A DNA stretch of 7,233 nucleotides from NCBI GenBank assembly GCA_036660495.1, contig JAVXAN010000035.1, forward strand, positions 1 to 7,233, written 5' to 3'. Of the stretch, positions 1 to 5,599 are shown piece by piece. Under the pieces are notes generated by a model, which ran no database searches, had not been told where the DNA came from, and saw only the letters and a list, made by a program, of their open reading frames with translations. The DNA is from JAVXAN01 sp036660495. GTDB taxonomy: Bacteria; Bacillota_I; Bacilli_A; RF39; UBA660. The position numbers and the translations under genes were made by a program. The first letter of the stretch is position 1. Every line of letters begins with the position of its first letter.

Positions 1-368
1 ATTTAATAATTATAAATACAAAGACAAAGGAAGTTAATATTGAGACTAATGATGTTTTAAATAAAAACGTTATTGAAGTTACTATTAATTTTATAAATGG
101 AATTAACAGTAAGAAGTTAGGTGATACTTTTGAAAATTATAATAGGGAAGTTAAATTTAAAAAAATTGAAACAAATAATGATGTTTATGATTTAAGTTGT
201 AATAAAATATCAAGCTGTCAGAAAGAGATATTAGATACTTTTGAAGATGAAAAAAATTTTTTATATTTAACAAATGGGCTTTTAATTAAAAAAGTTAATT
301 TAGTTTCATATAAAGAAGATCTTGTAAAGTTTTTAGAATATAATAAGTTTGACTATAAAATTAATTAA
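1..368 (+). CDS. 3' end of an unrecognised gene, possibly a membrane-anchored or secreted protein (partial)
   Basis: An open frame enters from the left edge (first full codon at base 3) and runs 121 codons to a TAA at 366-368. I do not recognise the family. The first visible residues, LIII followed by NTKTK, could be the tail of a membrane helix, after which everything is hydrophilic, rich in Asn, Lys, Glu and Asp. There are two cysteines, six residues apart (SCNKISSC, visible residues 65-72), which could form a disulfide if the domain is outside the cell. Codon use matches the neighbours (TTA, ATT, AAA, AAT heavy). No terminator hairpin follows before the next promoter, so some readthrough into the next gene is possible. 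Function unknown; the 5' part lies outside the window. Confidence 0.7.
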   Translation, partial: LIIINTKTKEVNIETNDVLNKNVIEVTINFINGINSKKLGDTFENYNREVKFKKIETNNDVYDLSCNKISSCQKEILDTFEDEKNFLYLTNGLLIKKVNLVSYKEDLVKFLEYNKFDYKIN

Positions 369-373
369 ACTTG

Positions 374-402
374 TTTACTTTTCCCTAGAAAATCTATATA
401 AT
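374..402 (+). promoter_or_regulatory. Sigma-A-like promoter of the surface protein gene
   Basis: A perfect -10 TATAAT lies at 397-402 and a -35-like TTTACT (four of six matches to TTGACA) at 374-379, with a 17-base spacer. Transcription would start near 408-410, almost directly on the ribosome site TAGGAG (411-416), giving a very short leader. It sits in the 56-base gap between two co-directional genes, so the second gene probably has its own transcript. Confidence 0.6.
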
Positions 403-424
403 TTAGTTATTAGGAGTGTGAACA

Positions 425-1516
425 ATGAAAAACATAATTGATTTTATAAAAGACAAATCTTATTATTTTCTAGGGATAACGGTGCTATTAATTATAATTG
501 TGGTTATTATAAGTTCTTGTTCTTTAAAAAGTAATAGTAATAGTAATAGTTATTTAGAAATAGAAAATAAGATGGTATTAGCATCTAAAGAATATTATAG
601 TAATAGAAAAAGCAAATTACCAAAAAATGGTGAAGTTAAAAAGGTAACAATAAACACTTTAGTTGAAACAAAGCTTTTAAAAAAAGTGCTTGATCCTAAG
701 AATAAAAACAATGTTTGCCAAGGGTTTGTTGAAGTGAAAAAAGTTGATAATGATTATTCATATATTCCTTTTTTAACTTGTAAAGATAATTATGAGCCAG
801 AGTATTTAAATGAAAAGATTAAATTATCTAAGGTTGATGAATATGGGAATGGTATTTATCCAATTAATAGTGAATACATTTTTCGCGGGGATGAAGTGAA
901 AAACTATGTAATGTTTAATAAACAATTATGGAGAATTATTAAAGTTGATTCAGCAGGTGATATAGAACTTATTTTAGCAAAAAGAACGGATGATTATTAT
1001 GAGTGGGATACTTCTTATAATGTTGATATGGAATCAAGCGTTGGAAAAAACGATAGCTATTTTAACGCTGAAATCAGAAAAACTTTAGTTAATTATTATA
1101 ATACTAACTTTACAACCGATAGCAAAGCTAAAATAGTGTCAAAGGATTTATGCGTAGCAAAAAGTGGATATGAAGATAATTATGATGTTTCAAGAGACTG
1201 CTCAGTACTTCAAAAAGGTGAGAAGATTGGCCTTTTAAAACTTAGTGATTATAAAATAGCAAGTTTAGATAGTAGTTGTAATAAAATTAGTGATCATCAG
1301 TGTATAAATAGCAATTATTTTTCAGACGAAAATATTTCAACTTGGCTTTTAAATGCATTTAGTAAAAATAGCTATAAAGTATTTTATTTATCAGGCAATG
1401 TTAGTTATACAAGTGCTAATGCTAGTAAAAAATTAAATCCTGTTATTTATTTAACTCATGATGCAATAACGGTAGAAGGCGTTGGAACACAAGAAAAACC
1501 ATATATAATAAAATAG
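425..1516 (+). CDS. Predicted surface lipoprotein or membrane-anchored protein with a pilin-like N-terminal domain
   Basis: This encodes 363 residues, starting at ATG 425, eight bases after the ribosome site AGGAG (412-416). Residues 14-31 are a hydrophobic helix ending in ISSC, so Cys32 could be a lipidated lipobox cysteine; the helix may instead remain as a membrane anchor. A Ser-Asn repeat linker follows (36-42). Residues 43-125 resemble pilin/pseudopilin-like globular domains of low-GC Firmicutes: an amphipathic helix ending KEYYSN, then strands holding a Cys98/Cys119 pair. Residues 130-363 form a second domain with FNKQLWRIIKV (164-174), a WLLN segment (307-310), NPVIYL (338-343) and a terminal GVGTQEKPYII (352-362). 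That layout recalls DUF6273-like surface domains, but I cannot confirm membership. Besides Cys32 there are six cysteines in three spaced pairs (98/119, 243/259, 285/293), as expected for an extracellular disulfide-bonded protein. The gene has its own promoter and terminator, so it is probably monocistronic. Its ligand or role is unknown. Confidence 0.85.
   Translation: MKNIIDFIKDKSYYFLGITVLLIIIVVIISSCSLKSNSNSNSYLEIENKMVLASKEYYSNRKSKLPKNGEVKKVTINTLVETKLLKKVLDPKNKNNVCQGFVEVKKVDNDYSYIPFLTCKDNYEPEYLNEKIKLSKVDEYGNGIYPINSEYIFRGDEVKNYVMFNKQLWRIIKVDSAGDIELILAKRTDDYYEWDTSYNVDMESSVGKNDSYFNAEIRKTLVNYYNTNFTTDSKAKIVSKDLCVAKSGYEDNYDVSRDCSVLQKGEKIGLLKLSDYKIASLDSSCNKISDHQCINSNYFSDENISTWLLNAFSKNSYKVFYLSGNVSYTSANASKKLNPVIYLTHDAITVEGVGTQEKPYIIK
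530..550 (+). repeat. In-frame hexanucleotide repeat coding a Ser-Asn linker
   Basis: The unit AGTAAT is repeated three and a half times and is read as alternating Ser and Asn (residues 36-42), just after the putative lipidated Cys32. Because the unit is six bases, gain or loss of copies would change linker length without breaking the frame. It probably acts as a flexible spacer between the membrane and the folded domain. Confidence 0.8.
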
Positions 1517-1535
1517 TTCATGTGAACTATTTTTT
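1511..1535 (+). terminator. Rho-independent terminator overlapping the stop codon of the surface protein gene
   Basis: AAATAGTTCA (1511-1520) is perfectly complementary to TGAACTATTT (1523-1532), and a run of seven T follows at 1529-1535 in total. The TAG stop (1514-1516) lies in the 5' arm. This isolates the gene from the T-box transcript downstream. Confidence 0.8.
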
Positions 1536-1678
1536 AATTATTACATAATCAATTTTTTTAAGAATGACAAATTAACATTGTTTTAATAATTATTAAAATT
1601 ATTTACTAGCTTATTAGTATTAAAAACAGTGCTAGAATTATTAAATTCCTGAAAAGTTTTAATATTTTCCTTAAATAC
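1536..1678. other. AT-rich spacer with no recognised gene
   Basis: This stretch between the terminator and the T-box promoter holds no credible coding frame with a ribosome site. The only structure I see is a perfect 18-base A/T-only palindrome at 1581-1598 (TTTTAATAA and its complement). In DNA this AT-rich it may be chance. Nothing indicates an operator or small RNA. Confidence 0.5.
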
Positions 1679-1707
1679 TTGTATAAGTTATATAAATGTA
1701 ATATACT
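1679..1707 (+). promoter_or_regulatory. Sigma-A-like promoter of the T-box / leuS transcript
   Basis: TTGTAT (1679-1684, four of six -35 matches) and TATACT (1702-1707, five of six -10 matches) are separated by exactly 17 bases. The predicted start near 1713-1715 falls five to seven bases before the base of T-box Stem I (from 1720), as expected for a T-box leader. That position is the best support for this promoter over other AT-rich candidates nearby. Confidence 0.6.
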
Positions 1708-1802
1708 AGTATTAATAAAAAAGCTTTGATGAAGAGTATTAGTATATGTTTTTTTTAAGAGAGTTAACGGGTGGTGAAAGTTAATAAAAATAAGTATATG
1801 AA

Positions 1803-1805
1803 CTA
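1803..1805 (+). promoter_or_regulatory. T-box specifier codon CTA (Leu)
   Basis: The codon directly after the conserved GAA (1800-1802) of the specifier loop is CTA, followed by the expected purine (G1806) and the closing CTTCGGAG side of Stem I. CUA is a leucine codon, matching leuS downstream. In the T-box bulge, TGGT (1898-1901) would pair with the tRNA 3' end ACCA, requiring discriminator base A, which is what bacterial tRNA-Leu carries. Confidence 0.85.
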
Positions 1806-1893
1806 GCTTCGGAGTTTTCATAGGAAATATTAGTACTATGTTACGTAAATCGGCGTTAACGATTCTAAGTGTGTATATAAACATATACAAATC

Positions 1894-1922
1894 AAGGTGG
1901 TACCGCGGGTTAACTCGTCCTT
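1894..1922 (+). promoter_or_regulatory. T-box antiterminator
   Basis: AAGG (1894-1897) pairs with CCTT (1919-1922). GCGGG (1905-1909) pairs with CTCGT (1914-1918) using two G-U pairs, around a TTAA loop (1910-1913). This leaves the seven-base bulge TGGTACC (1898-1904) that accepts the tRNA 3' end. The 3' arm shares 1916-1922 with the terminator, so the two structures exclude each other. Confidence 0.85.
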
Positions 1923-1940
1923 TTATTAGGACGTTTTTTT
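1916..1940 (+). terminator. T-box-controlled rho-independent terminator
   Basis: CGTCCT (1916-1921) pairs with AGGACG (1928-1933) around a six-base loop, followed by seven T (1934-1940). It forms when the antiterminator is not stabilised by uncharged tRNA and stops transcription just before the membrane protein gene. Confidence 0.9.
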
Positions 1941-1942
1941 AT

Positions 1943-1947
1943 GGAGG
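1943..1947 (+). promoter_or_regulatory. Ribosome binding site that decides the start of the small membrane protein
   Basis: GGAGG lies five bases before ATG 1953. An in-frame ATG at 1941 overlaps this site, follows the terminator T-run directly and has no ribosome site of its own, so 1953 is the better start. Confidence 0.8.
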
Positions 1948-1952
1948 TTTAT

Positions 1953-2309
1953 ATGAGAAACATAGCAATAATGGGTTTACAATTTATAATAGTATTTTGG
2001 TTAATTTACTTAATTTATTATTTTATTTATTATAAAAAATTAAAGAAATTTAATCGAAAAACTGCTCCAATAACAATAAAATATTTAATGTATAAATATG
2101 GGTTGGACGTTGTTAAGGTTGGATACAAAAAGGTATATAAAAATACGATGATTGCGGATTCGTTTATTGTTGCATCAATATTTGTACTAACAACGTCAAT
2201 TGATAATATATATATAAGGTTAATCGCTTGTTTTGTTTTTATATTTCCTGCTTTTGCGGGGGTATATCATGTTATGGCAATTTATTATAAGAAAATGGAG
2301 GATAATTAA
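1953..2309 (+). CDS. Small three-helix membrane protein of unknown function, first gene of the T-box unit
   Basis: This encodes 118 residues from ATG 1953; an upstream in-frame ATG at 1941 would add four residues but covers the GGAGG ribosome site. Three hydrophobic segments are visible, at about 5-27, 66-82 and 86-110. A basic, Lys/Tyr-rich stretch (28-65, including KKLKKFNRK and KYLMYKYGLD) separates the first from the other two. By the positive-inside rule this loop is probably cytoplasmic. I see no catalytic motif and no transporter signature, and it is too short for a typical amino-acid permease. It lies between a leucine T-box and leuS, ends two bases before leuS, and its last codons contain the leuS ribosome site, so the two are probably translationally coupled. 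Co-regulation with leuS suggests a role useful when charged tRNA-Leu is short, but nothing in the protein itself shows this. Confidence 0.85.
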   Translation: MRNIAIMGLQFIIVFWLIYLIYYFIYYKKLKKFNRKTAPITIKYLMYKYGLDVVKVGYKKVYKNTMIADSFIVASIFVLTTSIDNIYIRLIACFVFIFPAFAGVYHVMAIYYKKMEDN

Positions 2310-2311
2310 TT

Positions 2312-4705
2312 ATGTATGATTTTAAAAAAATAGAAAAAAAATGGCAAACATATTGGGAAAAAAACGAGACTTTTAAAACTGATGTTTGGGATTTTAGTAA
2401 ACCGAAGTTTTATGCCCTTGATATGTTTCCTTATCCATCAGGAGTTGGGTTACATGCTGGGCATCCCGAAGGGTATACTGCAACTGATATAATATCACGA
2501 ATGAAAAGGATGCAAGGCTATAACGTTTTACATCCAATGGGATTTGATTCGTTTGGTCTTCCAGCAGAACAATATGCTATTCAGACTGGAAATCACCCAG
2601 ATAGTTTCACTAAGAAAAACATTACAACTTTTACACAACAATTAAAAATGCTTGGTTTTTCGTTTGATTGGGATAAACAAATATCAACGTGTGACCCTTG
2701 TTTTTATAAGTGGACACAGTGGATATTTGAAGAATTATATAAAGATAATCTTGTAAAGTTAGTTAATATGCCAGTAAATTGGTGTGAAGGACTTGGAACT
2801 GTTTTAGCTAATGATGAAATAATTAATGGAAAAAGTGAACGTGGTGGGTATCCAGTAATTCGCAAAGATATGAAGCAGTGGGTAATTGATATGCCTAAGT
2901 ATGCAGATAGACTCTTGGAAGGTTTAGATAACATTGATTGGCCATTATCAACAAAAGAAATGCAAAGGAACTGGATTGGAAAATCTGTGGGAGCGCATGT
3001 CGTTTTTAAAGTAAAAAATAGTGATTTAAACTTTACAGTATTTACAACCAGGTGTGATACTCTTTTTGGGGCTACATACGGTGTTTTAGCTCCTGAACAT
3101 AAAATAGTTGACATGATAACTACTAATGACAAGAAAAAAGAAGTAGATAATTATAAAAAAGAATGTTTGATGAAATCTGATTTAGAAAGAACAGAATTAA
3201 ATAAAGAAAAAACAGGAGTATTTACGGGTAGCTATGCAATTAATCCGGTTAATGGTAAAAGCATTCCAATTTGGATTAGTGATTATGTTTTAGCAAGTTA
3301 TGGAACCGGAGCAATAATGGCCGTTCCAGCTCATGATGAAAGAGACTTTGAGTTTGCTAAAAAGTTTGGCATTGATATTATACCGGTAATACAAGGTGAA
3401 AACACAATAAATATTCCTTATACTGGCGATGGAATCCATATTAATTCTGGTTTTTTAAATGGCCTTAATAAGGATGAAGCAATAAAGAAAATGATAAAAT
3501 ACTTAGAAGAAAACGGTTTTGGAAGCAAAAAAATTAATTATCGAATTCGTGAATGGATTTTTGCCCGTCAAAGATACTGGGGAGAACCAATTCCGGTTAT
3601 TTATTTGGAAGATGGTACGGTAAAATTAGATGATAAATTACCACTAGTACTTCCTACTTTAGATGATTATAGTCCTTGCAAAAATGGTTCATCACCATTA
3701 GAAAAGGCAACTAACTGGGTTAATACTAAAGTAAATGGCGTTAATGGAAAAAGAGAGACAAGCACTATGCCAGGAAGTGCTGGATCATCATGGTATTTTT
3801 TAAGATATATTGATCCTCATAATAACAAGGAAATAGCGGATAAAAGGTTATTAGAACACTGGATGCCAGTTGATTTGTATGTTGGTGGATCAGAACACGC
3901 AGTTGGACACTTATTATATTCAAGAATGTGGAATAACTATTTATATGATAAAGGGATTGTCCCTGTAAAAGAACCATTTAAAAAATTAGTTCATCAAGGA
4001 ATGATTTTAGGATCTAACGGAATAAAAATGGGAAAACGTTTCCCTGATTATGTAGTAGAACCTAATAAAATAACGAAAAGTCATGGTTCAGATGCATTAA
4101 GATTTTATGAAATGTTTATGGGTCCTATTGAAGCAGATAAGCCTTGGGATTATAAAGGAATAGATGGTTCACTTAAGTTCTTAGATAGGGTGTATCGTTT
4201 GTATACCCAGGAACGTGTTCCAATAAACGGTAAAAATGATAATTTAGAAAGAATTTATAATCAAACAATTAAAAAAGTAACAGAGGATTATGAAAAACTA
4301 AGTTTTAACACTGCAATTAGCTATTTAATGGTGTTTATTAATGCTGTTTATAAAGAAGATGTTTTTCCAGTTAACTATGCAGAAGGATTCTTAAAACTAT
4401 TAAATCCAGTTGCTCCACATATTACTGAAGAATTATGGCAAAACTTAGGACATAATAATACTATTTCCTACGAATTATGGCCTTTATGTGATGAATCAAA
4501 AATATTAAAAGAAAACTTTGATATTGCGGTTCAAGTAAACGGAAAACTTAGGGCAACTATTAATATTAGTATTAATGATGATGAAAATATTATTAAAGAA
4601 AAAGCATTATCAAATGAGCGAATCATTAATTATATTCAAGATAAGGATATAATTAAAGTAATAGTTATAAAAAATAAAATAGTAAACATTGTTATAAAAG
4701 GATAA
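2312..4705 (+). CDS. leuS: Leucyl-tRNA synthetase
   Basis: This class Ia enzyme attaches leucine to tRNA-Leu in the cytoplasm using ATP. Its 797 residues are close to the usual bacterial length of 800-870. Landmarks in order: PYPSGVGLHAGH with the HIGH-type HAGH at 48-51; NVLHPMGFDSFGLPAEQYA (71-89); the CP1 editing domain with FTTRCDTLFGATY (244-256) and GTGAIMAVPAHDERD (331-345, Asp345 being the conserved editing-site acid); REWIFARQRYWGEPIPVI (413-430); SAGSSWYFLRYIDP (489-502); the KMSKS-type loop KMGKR (572-576); the anticodon-binding helices with NPVAPHITEELW (698-709); and the C-terminal VQVNGKLR (740-747). Oddities are KMGKR for KMSKS (both lysines kept), Cys for Pro in TTRPDT, and a short ZN-1 region (430-450) without zinc-binding cysteines. 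GGAGG (2297-2301), inside the previous gene, is ten bases before the ATG. Expression should be controlled by the leucine T-box at 1714-1940. Confidence 0.98.
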   Translation: MYDFKKIEKKWQTYWEKNETFKTDVWDFSKPKFYALDMFPYPSGVGLHAGHPEGYTATDIISRMKRMQGYNVLHPMGFDSFGLPAEQYAIQTGNHPDSFTKKNITTFTQQLKMLGFSFDWDKQISTCDPCFYKWTQWIFEELYKDNLVKLVNMPVNWCEGLGTVLANDEIINGKSERGGYPVIRKDMKQWVIDMPKYADRLLEGLDNIDWPLSTKEMQRNWIGKSVGAHVVFKVKNSDLNFTVFTTRCDTLFGATYGVLAPEHKIVDMITTNDKKKEVDNYKKECLMKSDLERTELNKEKTGVFTGSYAINPVNGKSIPIWISDYVLASYGTGAIMAVPAHDERDFEFAKKFGIDIIPVIQGENTINIPYTGDGIHINSGFLNGLNKDEAIKKMIKYLEENGFGSKKINYRIREWIFARQRYWGEPIPVIYLEDGTVKLDDKLPLVLPTLDDYSPCKNGSSPLEKATNWVNTKVNGVNGKRETSTMPGSAGSSWYFLRYIDPHNNKEIADKRLLEHWMPVDLYVGGSEHAVGHLLYSRMWNNYLYDKGIVPVKEPFKKLVHQGMILGSNGIKMGKRFPDYVVEPNKITKSHGSDALRFYEMFMGPIEADKPWDYKGIDGSLKFLDRVYRLYTQERVPINGKNDNLERIYNQTIKKVTEDYEKLSFNTAISYLMVFINAVYKEDVFPVNYAEGFLKLLNPVAPHITEELWQNLGHNNTISYELWPLCDESKILKENFDIAVQVNGKLRATINISINDDENIIKEKALSNERIINYIQDKDIIKVIVIKNKIVNIVIKG

Positions 4706-4767
4706 ATTATAATTTTGTTAGTATAATAATGCCGTTGATAAATAAGGAATAAAACCATTATAAGTGT

Positions 4768-4794
4768 AAAAGAGCCATTTATTATGGCTTTTTT
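4768..4794 (+). terminator. Rho-independent terminator of the leuS unit
   Basis: AAAAGAGCCAT (4768-4778) pairs over eleven positions (one G-U) with ATGGCTTTTTT (4784-4794) around the loop TTATT, ending in six T. It lies 62 bases after the leuS stop and separates leuS from the next promoter. Confidence 0.85.
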
Positions 4795-4797
4795 ATT

Positions 4798-4824
4798 TTG
4801 TTTTGTTATTAAAAATGATATAAT
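4798..4824 (+). promoter_or_regulatory. Extended -10 promoter of the hydrolase / Mur ligase unit
   Basis: TGATATAAT (4816-4824) is an extended -10 with a perfect TATAAT hexamer at 4819-4824. The best -35-like sequence, TTGTTT (4798-4803), is only 15 bases away, so the promoter probably relies on the TGn extension. Transcription would start near 4831, about 34 bases before the hydrolase ATG. Confidence 0.6.
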
Positions 4825-4864
4825 AACTTTAAGTGATTAATCCATAATAGAAACAGGTGGAAAA

Positions 4865-5587
4865 ATGAATGTTAATGGACTTAATATAAATTATTTAGAT
4901 TATGGAAACAAAAAAAGTAAGACAATCGTTCTTCTTCATGGTTGGGGACAAAACGTTGAAATGATGGATATGGTTGGAAAACCTTTTTCAGATGACTTTA
5001 GAATTATAAACATTGATTTACCAGGATTTGGGAAGTCTGATGTTCCAAGTTATGCAATGAATATAAATGATTATGCGACCATTATAAAAGAATTGTTAAA
5101 TAAGTTAGCTGTAGATAAGCCGATTTTAATTGGTCATTCATTTGGTGGACGAATTGCTATAAAATATGCTTCTAAAAATAAGGTGGATAAAGTAATCCTT
5201 TTATCATCACCTCATAAGGGTCATCCTAAAAACGGAGTTAAGGTAAAATTGTTAAAACAAATTAAAAAGATACCTGGTTTAAAAAAAATAGAAATATGGG
5301 CTAAAAACCATATTGGATCAGATGATTATAAAAACGCTAGTCCAATTATGAAGGAAATTCTTGTTAATACGGTTAATGAAAACTTAAGCGATGATGCTAA
5401 AAAAATTGAAGTTCCAACTATTATCATATTTGGTAGTCTAGATAACCAAGTACCTTTGGAGGATGTAAGAGAACTAGAAACGTTAATTCCAGATGCTGGA
5501 TTAATAGTTTATGATGGTTGTAGTCATTACGCTTATTTAGAGAAAATTAATCAAACAATAAGCATAATAAGAAAATTTATAAAATAG
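4865..5587 (+). CDS. Alpha/beta-hydrolase fold protein
   Basis: The 240 residues have the order of a single-domain alpha/beta-hydrolase. The oxyanion-hole motif HGWG is at 25-28 and DLPGFGKSD at 51-59. The nucleophile elbow GHSFGG (90-95) places the catalytic Ser at 92, and the acid Asp193 is in FGSLDNQVP (189-197). The catalytic His221 is in GCSHYAYLE (218-226). A lysine-rich cap region lies at about 118-175. The complete Ser-Asp-His triad and lack of a signal peptide point to an active cytoplasmic esterase or related hydrolase, but the substrate cannot be read from the sequence. AGGTGG (4855-4860) is the ribosome site. The gene is first in a unit with a MurF-type ligase 12 bases downstream and shares its promoter, which hints at a link to envelope or peptidoglycan metabolism. 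That link rests on context only. Confidence 0.93.
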   Translation: MNVNGLNINYLDYGNKKSKTIVLLHGWGQNVEMMDMVGKPFSDDFRIINIDLPGFGKSDVPSYAMNINDYATIIKELLNKLAVDKPILIGHSFGGRIAIKYASKNKVDKVILLSSPHKGHPKNGVKVKLLKQIKKIPGLKKIEIWAKNHIGSDDYKNASPIMKEILVNTVNENLSDDAKKIEVPTIIIFGSLDNQVPLEDVRELETLIPDAGLIVYDGCSHYAYLEKINQTISIIRKFIK

Positions 5588-5599
5588 GAAGTGATATAA

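Larger units (their letters stand above)
1714..1940 (+). promoter_or_regulatory. T-box riboswitch leader, leucine-specific, controlling the membrane protein gene and leuS
   Basis: This is a complete tRNA-sensing T-box leader. The Stem I base pairs AAAGCTTTG (1720-1728) with CGGAGTTTT (1810-1818), including G-U pairs. The specifier-loop marks are AGTA (1735-1738) and GAA (1800-1802). The apical part has the AG-rich bulge AGAGAG (1758-1763), a TTAAC/GTTAA stem (1764-1768 with 1780-1784) and the conserved distal loop GGGTGGTGAAA (1769-1779). Two further hairpins are visible: CATAG/CTATG (1819-1823 with 1836-1840) and the seven-pair Stem III TGTATAT/ATATACA (1872-1878 with 1883-1889). AATCG/CGATT around 1849-1865 may belong to the Stem II region. 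The 14-base T box AAGGTGGTACCGCG is at 1894-1907. In this class uncharged cognate tRNA pairs with the specifier and T-box bulge, stabilises the antiterminator and lets transcription continue. The start coordinate is inferred from the promoter. Confidence 0.95.

Noticed and set aside
1581..1598. Perfect 18-base A/T palindrome as a repressor operator
   Set aside because: It consists only of A and T in very AT-rich DNA, lies about 80 bases upstream of the -35 and has no second copy, so chance is the simplest explanation.
1606..1890. 94-codon open frame on the minus strand
   Set aside because: It overlaps the T-box promoter and leader, whose conserved RNA elements explain the sequence; the protein is low-complexity and hydrophobic as expected from AT-rich noise.
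1941..1952. Upstream ATG 1941 as start of the small membrane protein
   Set aside because: It follows the terminator T-run directly and covers the GGAGG site that serves ATG 1953.
1838..2035. 65-codon plus-strand open frame across the T-box
   Set aside because: It runs through the T-box sequence and terminator and overlaps the small membrane protein gene in another frame, with no ribosome site.
2704..3132. 142-codon open frame on the minus strand inside leuS
   Set aside because: leuS is unmistakable on the other strand over the whole stretch, including its editing motif; the antisense frame has no recognisable motif.
3765..3977. 70-codon minus-strand frame inside leuS
   Set aside because: It is a shadow of conserved leuS codons with no independent support.
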